A DNA stretch of 64,000 nucleotides, from assembly GCA_018716725.1 (NCBI GenBank), contig DVJP01000054.1, positions 30,075 through 94,074 on the forward strand, read 5' to 3'. Made by a program: the position numbers and the translations under genes. The notes under the pieces are model-generated. The model did no database searches and was not told where the DNA came from. It saw only the letters and a program-made list of their open reading frames with translations. The first letter of the stretch is position 1. Every line of letters starts with the position of its first letter. The stretch is from Candidatus Merdivicinus excrementipullorum. Lineage in GTDB: Bacteria; Bacillota; Clostridia; Oscillospirales; Ruminococcaceae. Shown one piece after another: positions 32,067 through 41,157 of this stretch.

Positions 32067-33188
32067 TTAGTTGAGGATCACTTTCTCGGTTTCTTTGTCG
32101 AACAGATGGATGTTGTTGACGTCGATAGCCATCTTGATGACATCGCCGGCACGAGCAGTGTTGCGGGGAGAAACACGGGCGGTCAGGTTGACGCCGGCGC
32201 AGTTCAGGTACAGATAGGTTTCCGCACCCATCAGCTCGGTAACTTCTACATCACAGTCGATCAGGCCGGTAGAAGCGGAGTTGATGATAACTTCCTCGTC
32301 TTTCAGGTTTTCAGGACGGACGCCCAGGACAACCTCTTTGCCAACATATTCTTTCAGCAGATCGTTCTTCTTGCTTTCAGGAACAACCACTTCATATTTA
32401 TGGGTTTCATCGCCGAACTGGATCGCAAAACGGCCGTCTTTTTCAGCCAGGGTAGCGTCGATGAAGTTCATCTGGGGAGAACCAATGAAGCCGGCAACGA
32501 ACATATTGCAGGGCTTGGTGTACAGGTTCTGAGGAGTGTCAACCTGCTGGATGAAGCCGTCCTTCATAACCACGATGCGGGTACCCATGGTCATAGCCTC
32601 GGTCTGGTCGTGGGTTACGTAAATGAAGGTAGTACCCAGTTTCAGGTGCAGTTTGGACAGCTCGGTTCTCATCTGAGCACGGAGCTTTGCGTCCAAGTTG
32701 GACAGCGGCTCGTCAAGGAGGAATACCTGAGGCTCACGGACGATAGCACGGCCCAGCGCAACACGCTGACGCTGACCACCGGACAAAGCTTTCGGTTTAC
32801 GGTCCAGCAGATGGGTGATGTCCAGGATGCGGGCAGCTTCCTCAACGCGGCGTTTGATCTCATCCTTAGGAGTCTTGCGGAGCTTCAGGCCGAACGCCAT
32901 GTTCTCAAAAACGGTCATATGGGGATACAGAGCGTAGTTCTGGAACACCATTGCAATGTCGCGGTCTTTGGGCGCAACATCGTTGACCAGCTTATCGCCG
33001 ATGTACAGTTCGCCTTCGGAAATTTCTTCCAGACCGGCGATCATACGCAGGGTGGTGGATTTACCGCAGCCGGAAGGACCAACCAGAATAATAAATTCCT
33101 TGTCCTCAATGTCCAGGTTGAAATCAGATACCGCGGTTACGCCGCCGGCGTATTTTTTATAAATGCCTTTTAAAGTTAAGCTTGCCAT
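32067..33188 (-). CDS. ugpC: Multi-sugar ABC transporter ATPase (UgpC/MsmX/MalK type)
   Basis: This 373-residue cytoplasmic ATPase serves carbohydrate (CUT1) importers. The nucleotide-binding domain spans 1-235: Walker A GPSGCGKST, Q-loop MVFQNYALYPHM, signature LSGGQRQR, Walker B LLDEPLSNLD and VTHDQTEAM. The C-terminal MalK-like OB domain follows with LGVRPENL and a final HLFDKETE. No permease or binding protein is adjacent, which fits a shared ATPase working with several sugar transporters, as MsmX does. Codon choice is visibly different from the neighbours (many GTT, CGT and GGT-type codons), suggesting high expression. AGGAGG precedes the ATG by eight bases. Confidence 0.95.
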   Translation of the reverse strand: MASLTLKGIYKKYAGGVTAVSDFNLDIEDKEFIILVGPSGCGKSTTLRMIAGLEEISEGELYIGDKLVNDVAPKDRDIAMVFQNYALYPHMTVFENMAFGLKLRKTPKDEIKRRVEEAARILDITHLLDRKPKALSGGQRQRVALGRAIVREPQVFLLDEPLSNLDAKLRAQMRTELSKLHLKLGTTFIYVTHDQTEAMTMGTRIVVMKDGFIQQVDTPQNLYTKPCNMFVAGFIGSPQMNFIDATLAEKDGRFAIQFGDETHKYEVVVPESKKNDLLKEYVGKEVVLGVRPENLKDEEVIINSASTGLIDCDVEVTELMGAETYLYLNCAGVNLTARVSPRNTARAGDVIKMAIDVNNIHLFDKETEKVILN

Positions 33189-33378
33189 AAAGTAACCTCC
33201 TAATTTTTCTGCTGTAAATTGCCTTGATAATACTATATCAAATTTTTCCCATTCTGCCTAGCCATGGATTACCCAAACTTTTAAAAAACGATTTGTGTAT
33301 ATTGCTAACCGACAAAAATCCGTATTTTCAACGGTTTTTTCAAATATTTTTTGGATTTTTAGGGAATATCTTCGGATT

Positions 33379-33834
33379 TTATTGATTTTCAGAACTTTCC
33401 TTTGAAAATCCATGCATAAATCCGTCCAATGCCAGGGAGCTAATGTCCCCGCCTATAATTTCCCCTTCATAAACCAATAAATTTGCACGAATTGTTTCCG
33501 AAAAATTTGGATAGTTCATAACCTGATACTGATAATGCTCCACCTTCTTCCCTGCGTAAGGACGCAAATCTTTTCCCTGCTCCAGCTGAATTTGATTATA
33601 CCGGCTGTATACTTCGCCAAACTCCTCGGGGATCTGTATAGTTCTGGTTTCTAAAGGCTCCGGACTGACCTTCCAGCCGAATTTTTCCAGAAAAGCGGTT
33701 TGTTCCGCCGTGTTTCTCCCCCAGTCTGTTTTCTGCCCGGCCCCCGGCAATACCAGGAGCGCAAGGGCCAGCGCTGTTATGCCGCAGAGAAGGCAGACCC
33801 ACCCTCTCCTGCACAATTTATGCAAGGCTTTCAT
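33379..33834 (-). CDS. DUF4830 membrane-anchored protein
   Basis: This 151-residue protein begins with a basic stretch and a single hydrophobic helix (residues about 10-28, VCLLCGITALALALLVLPGAG). A DUF4830-type extracytoplasmic domain follows: AFLEKFGWKVSPEPLE, IQIPEEFGEVYSRYN, GKKVEHYQYQVMNYP, VYEGEIIGGDISSLALDGFMHGF. The start ATG at 33834 has GGAGGTG about 12 bases upstream; the track's longer version is less likely. The function is unknown. It is downstream of the EF-G paralogue with a 56-base gap. Confidence 0.8.
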   Translation of the reverse strand: MKALHKLCRRGWVCLLCGITALALALLVLPGAGQKTDWGRNTAEQTAFLEKFGWKVSPEPLETRTIQIPEEFGEVYSRYNQIQLEQGKDLRPYAGKKVEHYQYQVMNYPNFSETIRANLLVYEGEIIGGDISSLALDGFMHGFSKESSENQ

Positions 33835-33890
33835 CCCGTGCAGCACCTCCATTTTATGGATATGCCGCACAGGATGAGGTTAGCACATCA

Positions 33891-35957
33891 TTATGCTTCC
33901 GAAGTCAGCCGTTTGGAATTGGCGATAACTGCGGCTTCCAGATTAGAGGGCAGGGGGTCGTAACGGGAAAATTCCAATGTGAAGCTGCCGCTTCCCTGGG
34001 TCATCTGGCGCACCAGGGTGGCAAAATCCTGCATTTCGCTCATGGGGGCCTCCGCCTCGATTTCGGTCATGCCTTCCCCAATGGAATTCATGCCCAAAAC
34101 CCGGCCGCGGCGCTTATTCAGCTCGCCCATCATGTCGCCGGTGGTGTCGTCGGGCACCTGTACCTTTAAAGAGCCGATGGGTTCCAGGATAATGGGGGAA
34201 GCCTCCTGAAGGCCGGCTTTGTAAGCCAGGCTGGCGGCTGTCTTAAAGGCCATTTCCGAAGAGTCAACGGGATGGTAGGAGCCGTCCACCAGGGTCGCTT
34301 TCAGGCCCACTACCGGGTATCCGGCCAGCACGCCTTTCTTCACGCAGTCCTGAAGGCCCTTTTCCACTGCCGGGAAGAAGTTCCGGGGCACCGCGCCGCC
34401 GAAAACATTCTCCGCAAAGACCAGTTCCTCGCTGTCGCAGGGTTCAAATTCGATCCACACATCGCCGTACTGGCCGTGGCCGCCGCTCTGTTTCTTATGC
34501 TTGCCCTGGACCTTGACCTTCTTGCGGATGGTTTCCCGGTAAGCTACGGTAGGCTTCTCCAGCTTCACGTCCACGCCGAATTTATTTTTGAGCTTGGCAA
34601 TGGTGACATCCAAGTGCTGCTCGCCCAGGCCGCTGAGGACCTGTTCTTTTGTTTCCGTATTCAAAACAAAGGACAGAGTGGGATCTTCTTCCAAAAGGCG
34701 GGACATACCCTGGGAGATCTTGCCCTCGTCCCCTTTCCCCACAGGCTTCACCGCCATAGAGTAGCAGGGAGCCGGGAATTCTATCTTGGCCAGTTCCACC
34801 TTCCGGCTGGGGGCGCAGAGGGTGTCGCAGGTATTGGCGCCCAGTTTGCTGACGGCGCAGATATCGCCGGCCAGCACTTCTTTTGCTTCCTCCTGCTTTT
34901 TCCCCCGGACATACAAGAGCTTGCCCAGCTTTTCCGGCTGCCCGGTAGTCATATTCACCAGTTCCGTATCGGCGGTGAGCTTGCCCGCAACCACCTTCAC
35001 ATAAGACAGTTTGCCAACAAAGGGATCGGCAATGGTTTTAAACACATAAGCCACCGCAGGGTCTTCCGCATTGCAGGGGATTTCCACAACATCGCCGTCC
35101 ATTTCCCCTTCTTCCGGGATTTCCTCGGCAGCGGAGGGGAACATGGAAACAATAGCGCCGCCCAAAAGGCTTAAGCCCTCCAGGTTGGCGGCGGAACCGC
35201 AGAATACGGGGGTAATGGAGCCGTCCCGGACGCCCTTATGGATGCCCCGGATCATCTCCAGCATGGTGAACTGCTCGCCGGAGAAATATTTGTCCATGAG
35301 CTCCTCGTCGGTTTCGGCAACGGCCTCAGAAATAGCGTTGATTAAGCCTTCTTCCCGATGGCCCAGGTCGGGCATAACAATTTCTGCCCGGTGGCCGCTT
35401 TCATAGGAATAAGCCTTCATGCCGATCAAGTCGATATAGCATTTTACCTTGTGATCCTCCACATAGGGCACCACCAGGGGGCAGACGGAGGGTCCGAATT
35501 CCGTTTTCAGCTGTTCTAAGACTTTATAGAAATCCGCGTGGTCGCTGTCCATTTTGCTGACAAAGAAAGCCCGGGGCTTTCCCGCCTTTACCGCCGCCTT
35601 ATAAGCTTTTTTGGCCCCAACGGTGACGCCGGATTTGCCGGAAACCACAATGAGGACGCTGCCTGCCGCGCGGATGGCTTCCGCCTGGCCCAGAGCGAAA
35701 TCAAACAGGCCCGGGGCGTCTAAAAAGTTGATTTTCACATTGTTATATTCCACCGGAACGATGGAGAGGTTCAGCGAAGCCTTCCGTTTGACCTCTTCCG
35801 GGTCATAGTCGGAAACGGTATTCCCGTCGGCGATTTTCCCCAAACGGTCGGTAGCGCCGGTGCGGTAAAGAAGTGCTTCAATCAGGCTGGTCTTTCCGCT
35901 GCTGCCGTGGCCGGCAACCGCTACATTCCGGATATCATTTGCCTCATACTGTCTCAT
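33891..35957 (-). CDS. Divergent elongation factor G paralogue
   Basis: This 688-residue GTPase has the full five-domain EF-G layout. G1 is GHGSSGKTS, G3 reads DAPGLFDF where canonical EF-G has DTPGHVDF, and G4 is SKMD. Domain IV carries QSGGHGQYGDVWIEFEP, and the C-terminal domain ends with EAVI. The missing His after G3 (Phe-Asp instead of His-Val-Asp) removes the residue that catalyses GTP hydrolysis in EF-G. This is the paralogue commonly found in clostridia beside the housekeeping fusA; its role (recycling, stress or regulation) is not settled. It stands apart from the str operon genes and has a clear promoter. Confidence 0.88.
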   Translation of the reverse strand: MRQYEANDIRNVAVAGHGSSGKTSLIEALLYRTGATDRLGKIADGNTVSDYDPEEVKRKASLNLSIVPVEYNNVKINFLDAPGLFDFALGQAEAIRAAGSVLIVVSGKSGVTVGAKKAYKAAVKAGKPRAFFVSKMDSDHADFYKVLEQLKTEFGPSVCPLVVPYVEDHKVKCYIDLIGMKAYSYESGHRAEIVMPDLGHREEGLINAISEAVAETDEELMDKYFSGEQFTMLEMIRGIHKGVRDGSITPVFCGSAANLEGLSLLGGAIVSMFPSAAEEIPEEGEMDGDVVEIPCNAEDPAVAYVFKTIADPFVGKLSYVKVVAGKLTADTELVNMTTGQPEKLGKLLYVRGKKQEEAKEVLAGDICAVSKLGANTCDTLCAPSRKVELAKIEFPAPCYSMAVKPVGKGDEGKISQGMSRLLEEDPTLSFVLNTETKEQVLSGLGEQHLDVTIAKLKNKFGVDVKLEKPTVAYRETIRKKVKVQGKHKKQSGGHGQYGDVWIEFEPCDSEELVFAENVFGGAVPRNFFPAVEKGLQDCVKKGVLAGYPVVGLKATLVDGSYHPVDSSEMAFKTAASLAYKAGLQEASPIILEPIGSLKVQVPDDTTGDMMGELNKRRGRVLGMNSIGEGMTEIEAEAPMSEMQDFATLVRQMTQGSGSFTLEFSRYDPLPSNLEAAVIANSKRLTSEA

Positions 35958-36076
35958 GTCCTATCGCTCCTTGTACTAAAATTCCATGCTTGCAGAATTG
36001 TAAATCAAATTTCCTGCTGTCATGCTCGCAAGGGCCATTATACATTGTATATAAAAAACCCATTTTCGATATTTGT

Positions 36077-36105
36077 ATTATATCATAAATAGCTATGAAG
36101 TACAA
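36077..36105 (-). promoter_or_regulatory. Promoter of the EF-G paralogue
   Basis: Minus strand TTGTAC (36105-36100), 17-base spacer, perfect TATAAT (36082-36077). The leader is about 110 bases. Confidence 0.75.
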
Positions 36106-36187
36106 GAACGAAAAAAGGGATTCTCTGCATTTTCCGGCTTTTTCAGCGTAAAACTTTCCGGGGCGCTCATGTGCACTTTTTACAAAA

Positions 36188-36233
36188 TACAAAAAAAAAC
36201 AAACACGCAGTTCTATGAAACTGCGTGTTTGTT
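36188..36233 (-). terminator. Terminator of the choline-binding-repeat gene
   Basis: AAACAAACACGCAGTT and AACTGCGTGTTTGTTT form a perfect stem; on the minus strand a nine-T run follows. Confidence 0.92.
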
Positions 36234-37103
36234 TCAGTGAATAACATCCAAAGACCGGGCCATAGACAGGGCGTCCCGGTAAAAAATTGGGAAGGCCTCC
36301 TCAGAAGCGGTGTAGCAGATTTCCGCCCAGCCTTCGTCAAAGGACAAAAGCCAGAGAGTACTTATAATTTCCGGCTGGTCCGGCAGGGTTGTCTGAACCG
36401 TAACCTGCAGGGCTTCCCGAGCCTGGGTTCCCTGCACCGGGGATACCGGGAAAATAGTAAACAGCGGATCCTCCCCATCGTTAAAGAAGGAAAAGAGCGC
36501 CCTCAAGCTGGTTTCCAGGCTTTCCTGATCCAGAGGAACCGCTTCTCCCTGGAAGGGGAGGTAGACAGCCAGAATATTGGCGTCCTGCATCCCTTCCTCA
36601 TTGGGGAGCATCATCAGCAGATCCTCTGACCAAAAGGACACCCAGCCGCCGGGGTGGGTAAAGGACAAATTTTTCAGGTCTGCAGGGCGCAAATAGGAAA
36701 ACCGGCCGTTTTCATCAAAGCCGTAGGCCTCCGCCCCCAAAACCAGCTCGTCAGTACACATGCCGCCCCACTCGTCAAAGTAATAAAGCCCGTCCTCCAG
36801 CTGGAGCATCCCGGTAACCATGGCCCCCTGGGGCAGGGTTTCCCCAGTTTCCGGGTTAAAATACCGCCAGCGGCCGTCCACCAGCCGCCAGCCGGTTGCC
36901 ATGCGCCCGTCTCCGTCAAAATAATACCAATGGTCGTGCACCAGTTTCCACTGTCCTGCCGCATACTCCCCGCCGGATTCCTGGTACCGCCAGGAATCCC
37001 CGTCTCTCTGCCAGCCCTCCGCCGCGGAAACCGGGGCCGCCAGGCTGACGCAGGCCGCCGTCATCGCCAGAAAAGCCGCGCACTTCTTCCAGATATGCTT
37101 CAT
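36234..37103 (-). CDS. Secreted protein with cell-wall-binding (choline-binding-like) repeats
   Basis: This 289-residue protein starts with a signal peptide (MKHIWKKCAAFLAMTAACVSLAAPVSAAEG, cleavage after VSA). Residues 30-130 hold about four CW_binding_1-type repeats (GDSWRYQESGGEYAAGQWKLVHDHWYYFDGDGRMATGW and similar). The C-terminal 150 residues (LSFTHPGGWVSFWSEDLLMML to the end) form a mixed domain that I do not recognise; it contains no obvious catalytic motif. The repeats tether it to teichoic-acid-type polymers. ATG 37103 is six bases after GGAGGGG. It has its own terminator. Confidence 0.85.
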   Translation of the reverse strand: MKHIWKKCAAFLAMTAACVSLAAPVSAAEGWQRDGDSWRYQESGGEYAAGQWKLVHDHWYYFDGDGRMATGWRLVDGRWRYFNPETGETLPQGAMVTGMLQLEDGLYYFDEWGGMCTDELVLGAEAYGFDENGRFSYLRPADLKNLSFTHPGGWVSFWSEDLLMMLPNEEGMQDANILAVYLPFQGEAVPLDQESLETSLRALFSFFNDGEDPLFTIFPVSPVQGTQAREALQVTVQTTLPDQPEIISTLWLLSFDEGWAEICYTASEEAFPIFYRDALSMARSLDVIH

Positions 37104-37226
37104 GATGCCCCTCCTTCTGTTCAAAAATTTATCTATTCTTATTATACCTGATTGCACAGAAATTTCAATAGATATCGTGAAAAACAAGAAAAACACGCAT
37201 ATTTTTCGCATTTATCCCATTTACAG

Positions 37227-37261
37227 AAAAGAAACGGCCGGCAGCATCACGCCGCCGGCCG
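37227..37261 (-). terminator. Terminator of the heterodimeric ABC exporter operon
   Basis: CGGCCGGC-(10)-GCCGGCCG-type stem, followed on the minus strand by TTTCTTTTCTG. Confidence 0.82.
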
Positions 37262-37290
37262 AGTGGAAAGATCAGAAATAGAATGGTTTG

Positions 37291-39093
37291 TCAGTTTGTA
37301 ATGGACTCCTGGGTTTCGGCCTGCCCGGTTCTCTGGGCAGTGTACAGCTTGTAGTAATCGCCCTTCTTGGCCAGCAATTCCTCATGGCTGCCGCATTCGG
37401 AGATCCCCTTGTTGGAGATATACATAATCTTGTCGCAGTTTTTGATGGTGGACAAGCGGTGGGCGATGATGAAGGAGGTTCTGCCCTTTAACAGCTCGTT
37501 TAAGGCAGTCTGCACCATTTTCTCCGTCTTAGCGTCGATGGAGGAAGTAGCTTCGTCCAAAATCAGGATCTTGGGATCGGCAAGGAGGGTTCTGGCGAAG
37601 GAGATCAGCTGCCGCTGGCCCTGGGACAGCCGGGAACCCCGCTCGTTGACCTCGGTCATGTAACCTTTTTCCATTTCCTGGATAAATTCGTCGGCGCAGA
37701 CAGTCCTGCATGCCTGCCGCACTTCCTCGTCGGTAGCGTCCTGCCGGGCGTACTTGATGTTGTCCAGCAGGGTCCCGGAGAAGATGAAGCTGTCCTGGAG
37801 CATAATGCCCATCTGGGAACGGAGGGAATGGAGGGTGACTTTGGAGATGTCGTGGCCGTCCACCAGCACCCGGCCGCCGGTCAGGTCGTAGAACCGGGAA
37901 ATCAGGTTGACAATGGTGGATTTGCCGGCGCCTGTGGGGCCTACCAAAGCGATGCTTTCGCCGGGCTTCACGTCAAAGGAAACGTGCTCCAAAATGTTCC
38001 GGGGGGGCTCATAGGCGAAAGTCACGTCCTCAAAGGTAACGCGGCCTTCGATTTTGGGCAGCTCGTAAGCGTCCGGGGCGTCCTTGATATCCACCGGCTC
38101 GTCGATCATCTCAAAGATACGTTCCAGGTAAGCGATGCCGTTGACGAAGGTGTTATACAGGTTTGACAGGTTCAAAAGGGGCTGCCAGAACCGCCAGGCA
38201 TAGTTGGACACCGCTACGATGGTACCGAAGGATGCCATAGGCCGCATGACCAGGATACCCACAATGTACATGGCGCTGACAACCCAGGTGGACACGTTGT
38301 CTACCGTGACCCACACGCAGTTGGAGATCCGCTGGGCCTTATTCCACAGGCGGAAATAGTCCATATTGAGCCGGTCGAAAATGCCGGCGTTCTGCTCCTC
38401 ACGGGTAAAAAGCTGGGTGATTTTCGCGCCGTCCAAGCTTTCCTGCAAATAGGCGTTCATATTGGAACCTTTGTTGGAAACCTGCTGCCATACCCGGCGC
38501 TGGGCGGGCTTGATAATCATGATAACCGTCACGAAAACCGGGATACCGGCGGCCACCACCAATGACAGCTTCACATCCACGGCAAACATGAAGATGGCAA
38601 TAACGATCAGGTTGAAGATTTCCAGCACAAAGTTGATGACGCCGTTGGAGAGCATATCCGATACGTTGTTGACGTAATGGATGACACGGGTCAGGATTTT
38701 CCCATGGGGACGGCTGTCGTAGAAGGAAAAGGGCAGTTCCTGCAAATGGTCAAAAAGGTCTTTGCGCATATCATAGATGATGCCCTGGCCAACCCGAGCC
38801 ATGATCTTGGCCCGAATGGTAATCATGGCCACACTCAGCAGGATGGTGAGAATCAGGAGGACTGTCAGCAAAATCAGCTGGGAGTAGCTCTTGTTGGGGA
38901 TGGTCACGTCAAAGGCATATTTCAGAATCAGAGGGTAAACCTGAGCAGCCAGAGCCGAAACCATACTGGCCGCCAAAGCGGCAATCATCAGTTTCGAGTG
39001 TTTTTTGGCGTAAACCGCGGCCCGTTTGAAATGCTTTATATTAAAAGGCGATTCCAGGGTTTCGTCCACGTCGTATTTGTTGCGGGTTGCCAT
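37291..39093 (-). CDS. ABC exporter half, consensus ATP site
   Basis: This 600-residue type-I exporter has a six-helix membrane domain (residues about 25-330) and a nucleotide-binding domain with GPTGAGKST, Q-loop IMLQDSFIFSGT, signature LSQGQRQL, Walker B ILDEATSSID with catalytic Glu, and AHRLSTI. Its partner just upstream has a degenerate Walker B, as in BmrC/BmrD and TM287/288 pairs, so the two form a heterodimeric multidrug or lipid exporter. The ATG overlaps the partner's stop (TAATG). A terminator follows. Confidence 0.9.
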   Translation of the reverse strand: MATRNKYDVDETLESPFNIKHFKRAAVYAKKHSKLMIAALAASMVSALAAQVYPLILKYAFDVTIPNKSYSQLILLTVLLILTILLSVAMITIRAKIMARVGQGIIYDMRKDLFDHLQELPFSFYDSRPHGKILTRVIHYVNNVSDMLSNGVINFVLEIFNLIVIAIFMFAVDVKLSLVVAAGIPVFVTVIMIIKPAQRRVWQQVSNKGSNMNAYLQESLDGAKITQLFTREEQNAGIFDRLNMDYFRLWNKAQRISNCVWVTVDNVSTWVVSAMYIVGILVMRPMASFGTIVAVSNYAWRFWQPLLNLSNLYNTFVNGIAYLERIFEMIDEPVDIKDAPDAYELPKIEGRVTFEDVTFAYEPPRNILEHVSFDVKPGESIALVGPTGAGKSTIVNLISRFYDLTGGRVLVDGHDISKVTLHSLRSQMGIMLQDSFIFSGTLLDNIKYARQDATDEEVRQACRTVCADEFIQEMEKGYMTEVNERGSRLSQGQRQLISFARTLLADPKILILDEATSSIDAKTEKMVQTALNELLKGRTSFIIAHRLSTIKNCDKIMYISNKGISECGSHEELLAKKGDYYKLYTAQRTGQAETQESITN

Positions 39094-40838
39094 TATTCCT
39101 CACCTCCGATCGCTTCCTGAAGGCGGCAGATTTCCGCGTAATAGCCGTTGCCCTTGGACAGTTCCTCGTGGGTGCCCATTTCCGAAATTTCGCCGTCCTT
39201 TAAGACAATGACCCGGTCGGCGCGGCGGGTGGTGGAAATACGCTGGGCAACGATGAGTTTGGTGCAGGGGAAGTCCAGGTGGCTTAAGCTCTCCTGGATA
39301 AAGTGTTCGGTTTCCATGTCAACAGCCGAGGTAGTATCGTCCAAAATCAGGATAGCCGGACGCACCGCCAAAGCACGGGCCAGGGCGATCCGCTGCTTCT
39401 GGCCGCCGGAAAGGCCCACGCCCCGTTCGCCGACAATGGTGTCAAAGCCCTGCTCCATTTTATAGATAAAGTCCGCGGCGGAAATGTGGGCGTAATGATG
39501 AGTCATTTCCTCGCTCATGCTGGAATCGCCGTAAGCGATGTTGCCGTCTACCGTATCCGAGAACAGGAATACGTCCTGGGTGGCCATGCCGATATTGTGC
39601 CGCAGGGTGTGGAGGTCCCACTCCTTAATGGGCAGGCCGTCGATTTTTAAGGTCCCGCCGGTAATATCGTAAAGCCGGGGGATCAGGTTCATCAAAAGGG
39701 TCTTGCCGGAACCGGTATTGCCCATAATGGCCACCGTTTCGCCGGGCTTGATATGTAGATTGATGTGTTTTAACAGCTCGTGGCCCTTAATGTTCAGGGA
39801 AACGTCCTCAAAGGAAATGTCACCTTTCAGACGCTCGTCCGTGGCCTTGCAGTCGTAACGGTTGACAATGGTGGGACGGGTGTAGTAAAGCTCGATTACC
39901 TTGGAGGCGCTGGCCATAAACCGCTGGGCGTCGTTTAAAAGGTTGCCCAGATTGCGGATGGGGTTGGAGAAAGTCCATACCAGCCCGCTGAAAGCCATGA
40001 GCTGGCCCATAGTGAGCCGCCCGCTCATGACAAACAGGCCGCCCAGCAGCAGAACCGCGATGTTCATAGCCTGGGCCGTCATTTCGATGGCCGGGTAATA
40101 TTTCAGCCAGAAATCGTTGGCCCGGAGGTTGGCGTCGTGGTAATCCATGTTGCATTTGTCAAAGAGGCTCTTTTCATATTCCTCTTTGGCAAAGGCCTTG
40201 ACCACCCGGTTGCCCGCGATATTTTCCTGGGCCCGGGAGTTTAAAACCGCCAGCTTTTCCCGCTGGTCCGCGTAAAGGGGGCGGGCCTTCCGGGAGTAGT
40301 TATAGCTGATAAAGTACATCACCGGGAACAGGCAGCAGAGGGCCAGGGTAAAGACCACGTCCGTACACAGGAAGTAGATGAGCACCGCAATAAAGGACAC
40401 CAGGGAGTCAATACTAATGCGGACGGAAAACGCTGTCACATAACGCACCACATCCAAGTCTCCGGTGAGCCGGGTCATCAGGTCGCCGGTGCGGTTCCGG
40501 TCAAAAAAGCTCATATCCTGCTTCTGCATATTCCGGTAAATATACTCGCGGATTCGCGTCGCCACATAAATACCGGCTTTTTCAAAGGTAATGACCATCA
40601 AATACCCGATTCCTGTGCGGAACAAAGTAAAGCCGACCATCAGCAAAACCAACGGGATGAGCATATTAATCTCCCGCTGCGCTTCCGAGGGGGGAACCAG
40701 CACCCGGTCTACAATCTGCTGGGAAATCAACGGGTTCGCCAGGTTCAGCGTTGCCGTGACAACGACCATGCAGATGGCCAGAACGTACTGTTTCCGGTAT
40801 CCTTTGAGGTTTTCCCAAACCCATTTCAAAGGAAACAT
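39093..40838 (-). CDS. ABC exporter half, degenerate ATP site
   Basis: This 581-residue half-exporter has six membrane helices (residues about 15-310) and a nucleotide-binding domain with GNTGSGKT, Q-loop MATQDVFLFSDT and signature LSGGQKQR. Walker B reads ILDDTTSAVD: the catalytic Glu is Asp, as expected for the non-hydrolysing subunit of a heterodimer. The switch position is QRISTT, with Gln in place of His, also typical. The first gene of the pair, with a TATAAT at 40893-40888 on the minus strand. No MarR-type regulator is adjacent. Confidence 0.9.
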   Translation of the reverse strand: MFPLKWVWENLKGYRKQYVLAICMVVVTATLNLANPLISQQIVDRVLVPPSEAQREINMLIPLVLLMVGFTLFRTGIGYLMVITFEKAGIYVATRIREYIYRNMQKQDMSFFDRNRTGDLMTRLTGDLDVVRYVTAFSVRISIDSLVSFIAVLIYFLCTDVVFTLALCCLFPVMYFISYNYSRKARPLYADQREKLAVLNSRAQENIAGNRVVKAFAKEEYEKSLFDKCNMDYHDANLRANDFWLKYYPAIEMTAQAMNIAVLLLGGLFVMSGRLTMGQLMAFSGLVWTFSNPIRNLGNLLNDAQRFMASASKVIELYYTRPTIVNRYDCKATDERLKGDISFEDVSLNIKGHELLKHINLHIKPGETVAIMGNTGSGKTLLMNLIPRLYDITGGTLKIDGLPIKEWDLHTLRHNIGMATQDVFLFSDTVDGNIAYGDSSMSEEMTHHYAHISAADFIYKMEQGFDTIVGERGVGLSGGQKQRIALARALAVRPAILILDDTTSAVDMETEHFIQESLSHLDFPCTKLIVAQRISTTRRADRVIVLKDGEISEMGTHEELSKGNGYYAEICRLQEAIGGEE

Positions 40839-41126
40839 AAAATCACCGCCATTCTGTCATAGTTGCAAAATATTCTGTTCATACCTTATTATACCGGCTT
40901 CAAAAAAAATGAAAAGCCCTTTTTCAAAAAAAGATTGCACAAGAATCCCGTCAATTTTTTGGTAAAAAATGTACTTCCGAAAAAAACACCTGTAAACAGA
41001 AGGCCATTATAATAAAGTAGGGAAAATTTGCGCAATCCGGCCGGGACTGGTAAATATTTTAAGAAATTCTTTCCTTTTTGTAAAAAACATGTTATAATGG
41101 GGATATCTGCCAGCCTGTCCAGCCCG

Positions 41127-41143
41127 GACGGCTGAGCCGTCCA
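41127..41143 (+). other. Perfect leader palindrome before nhaC
   Basis: GGACGGCTGAGCCGTCC is a 17-base near-perfect palindrome between an extended TGTTATAAT -10 element (41090-41097) and the GGGAGG ribosome site. It could be an operator or an mRNA hairpin. The remainder of the 319-base gap (40839-41157) holds the two divergent promoters only. Confidence 0.5.
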
Positions 41144-41157
41144 AGGGAGGTAGTGAG

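Noticed and set aside
31992-33173. 393-residue plus-strand ORF opposite the UgpC/MsmX gene
   Set aside because: The minus strand encodes a full MalK-type ATPase with all motifs. The antisense frame is open only because of codon bias, and it begins inside a terminator.
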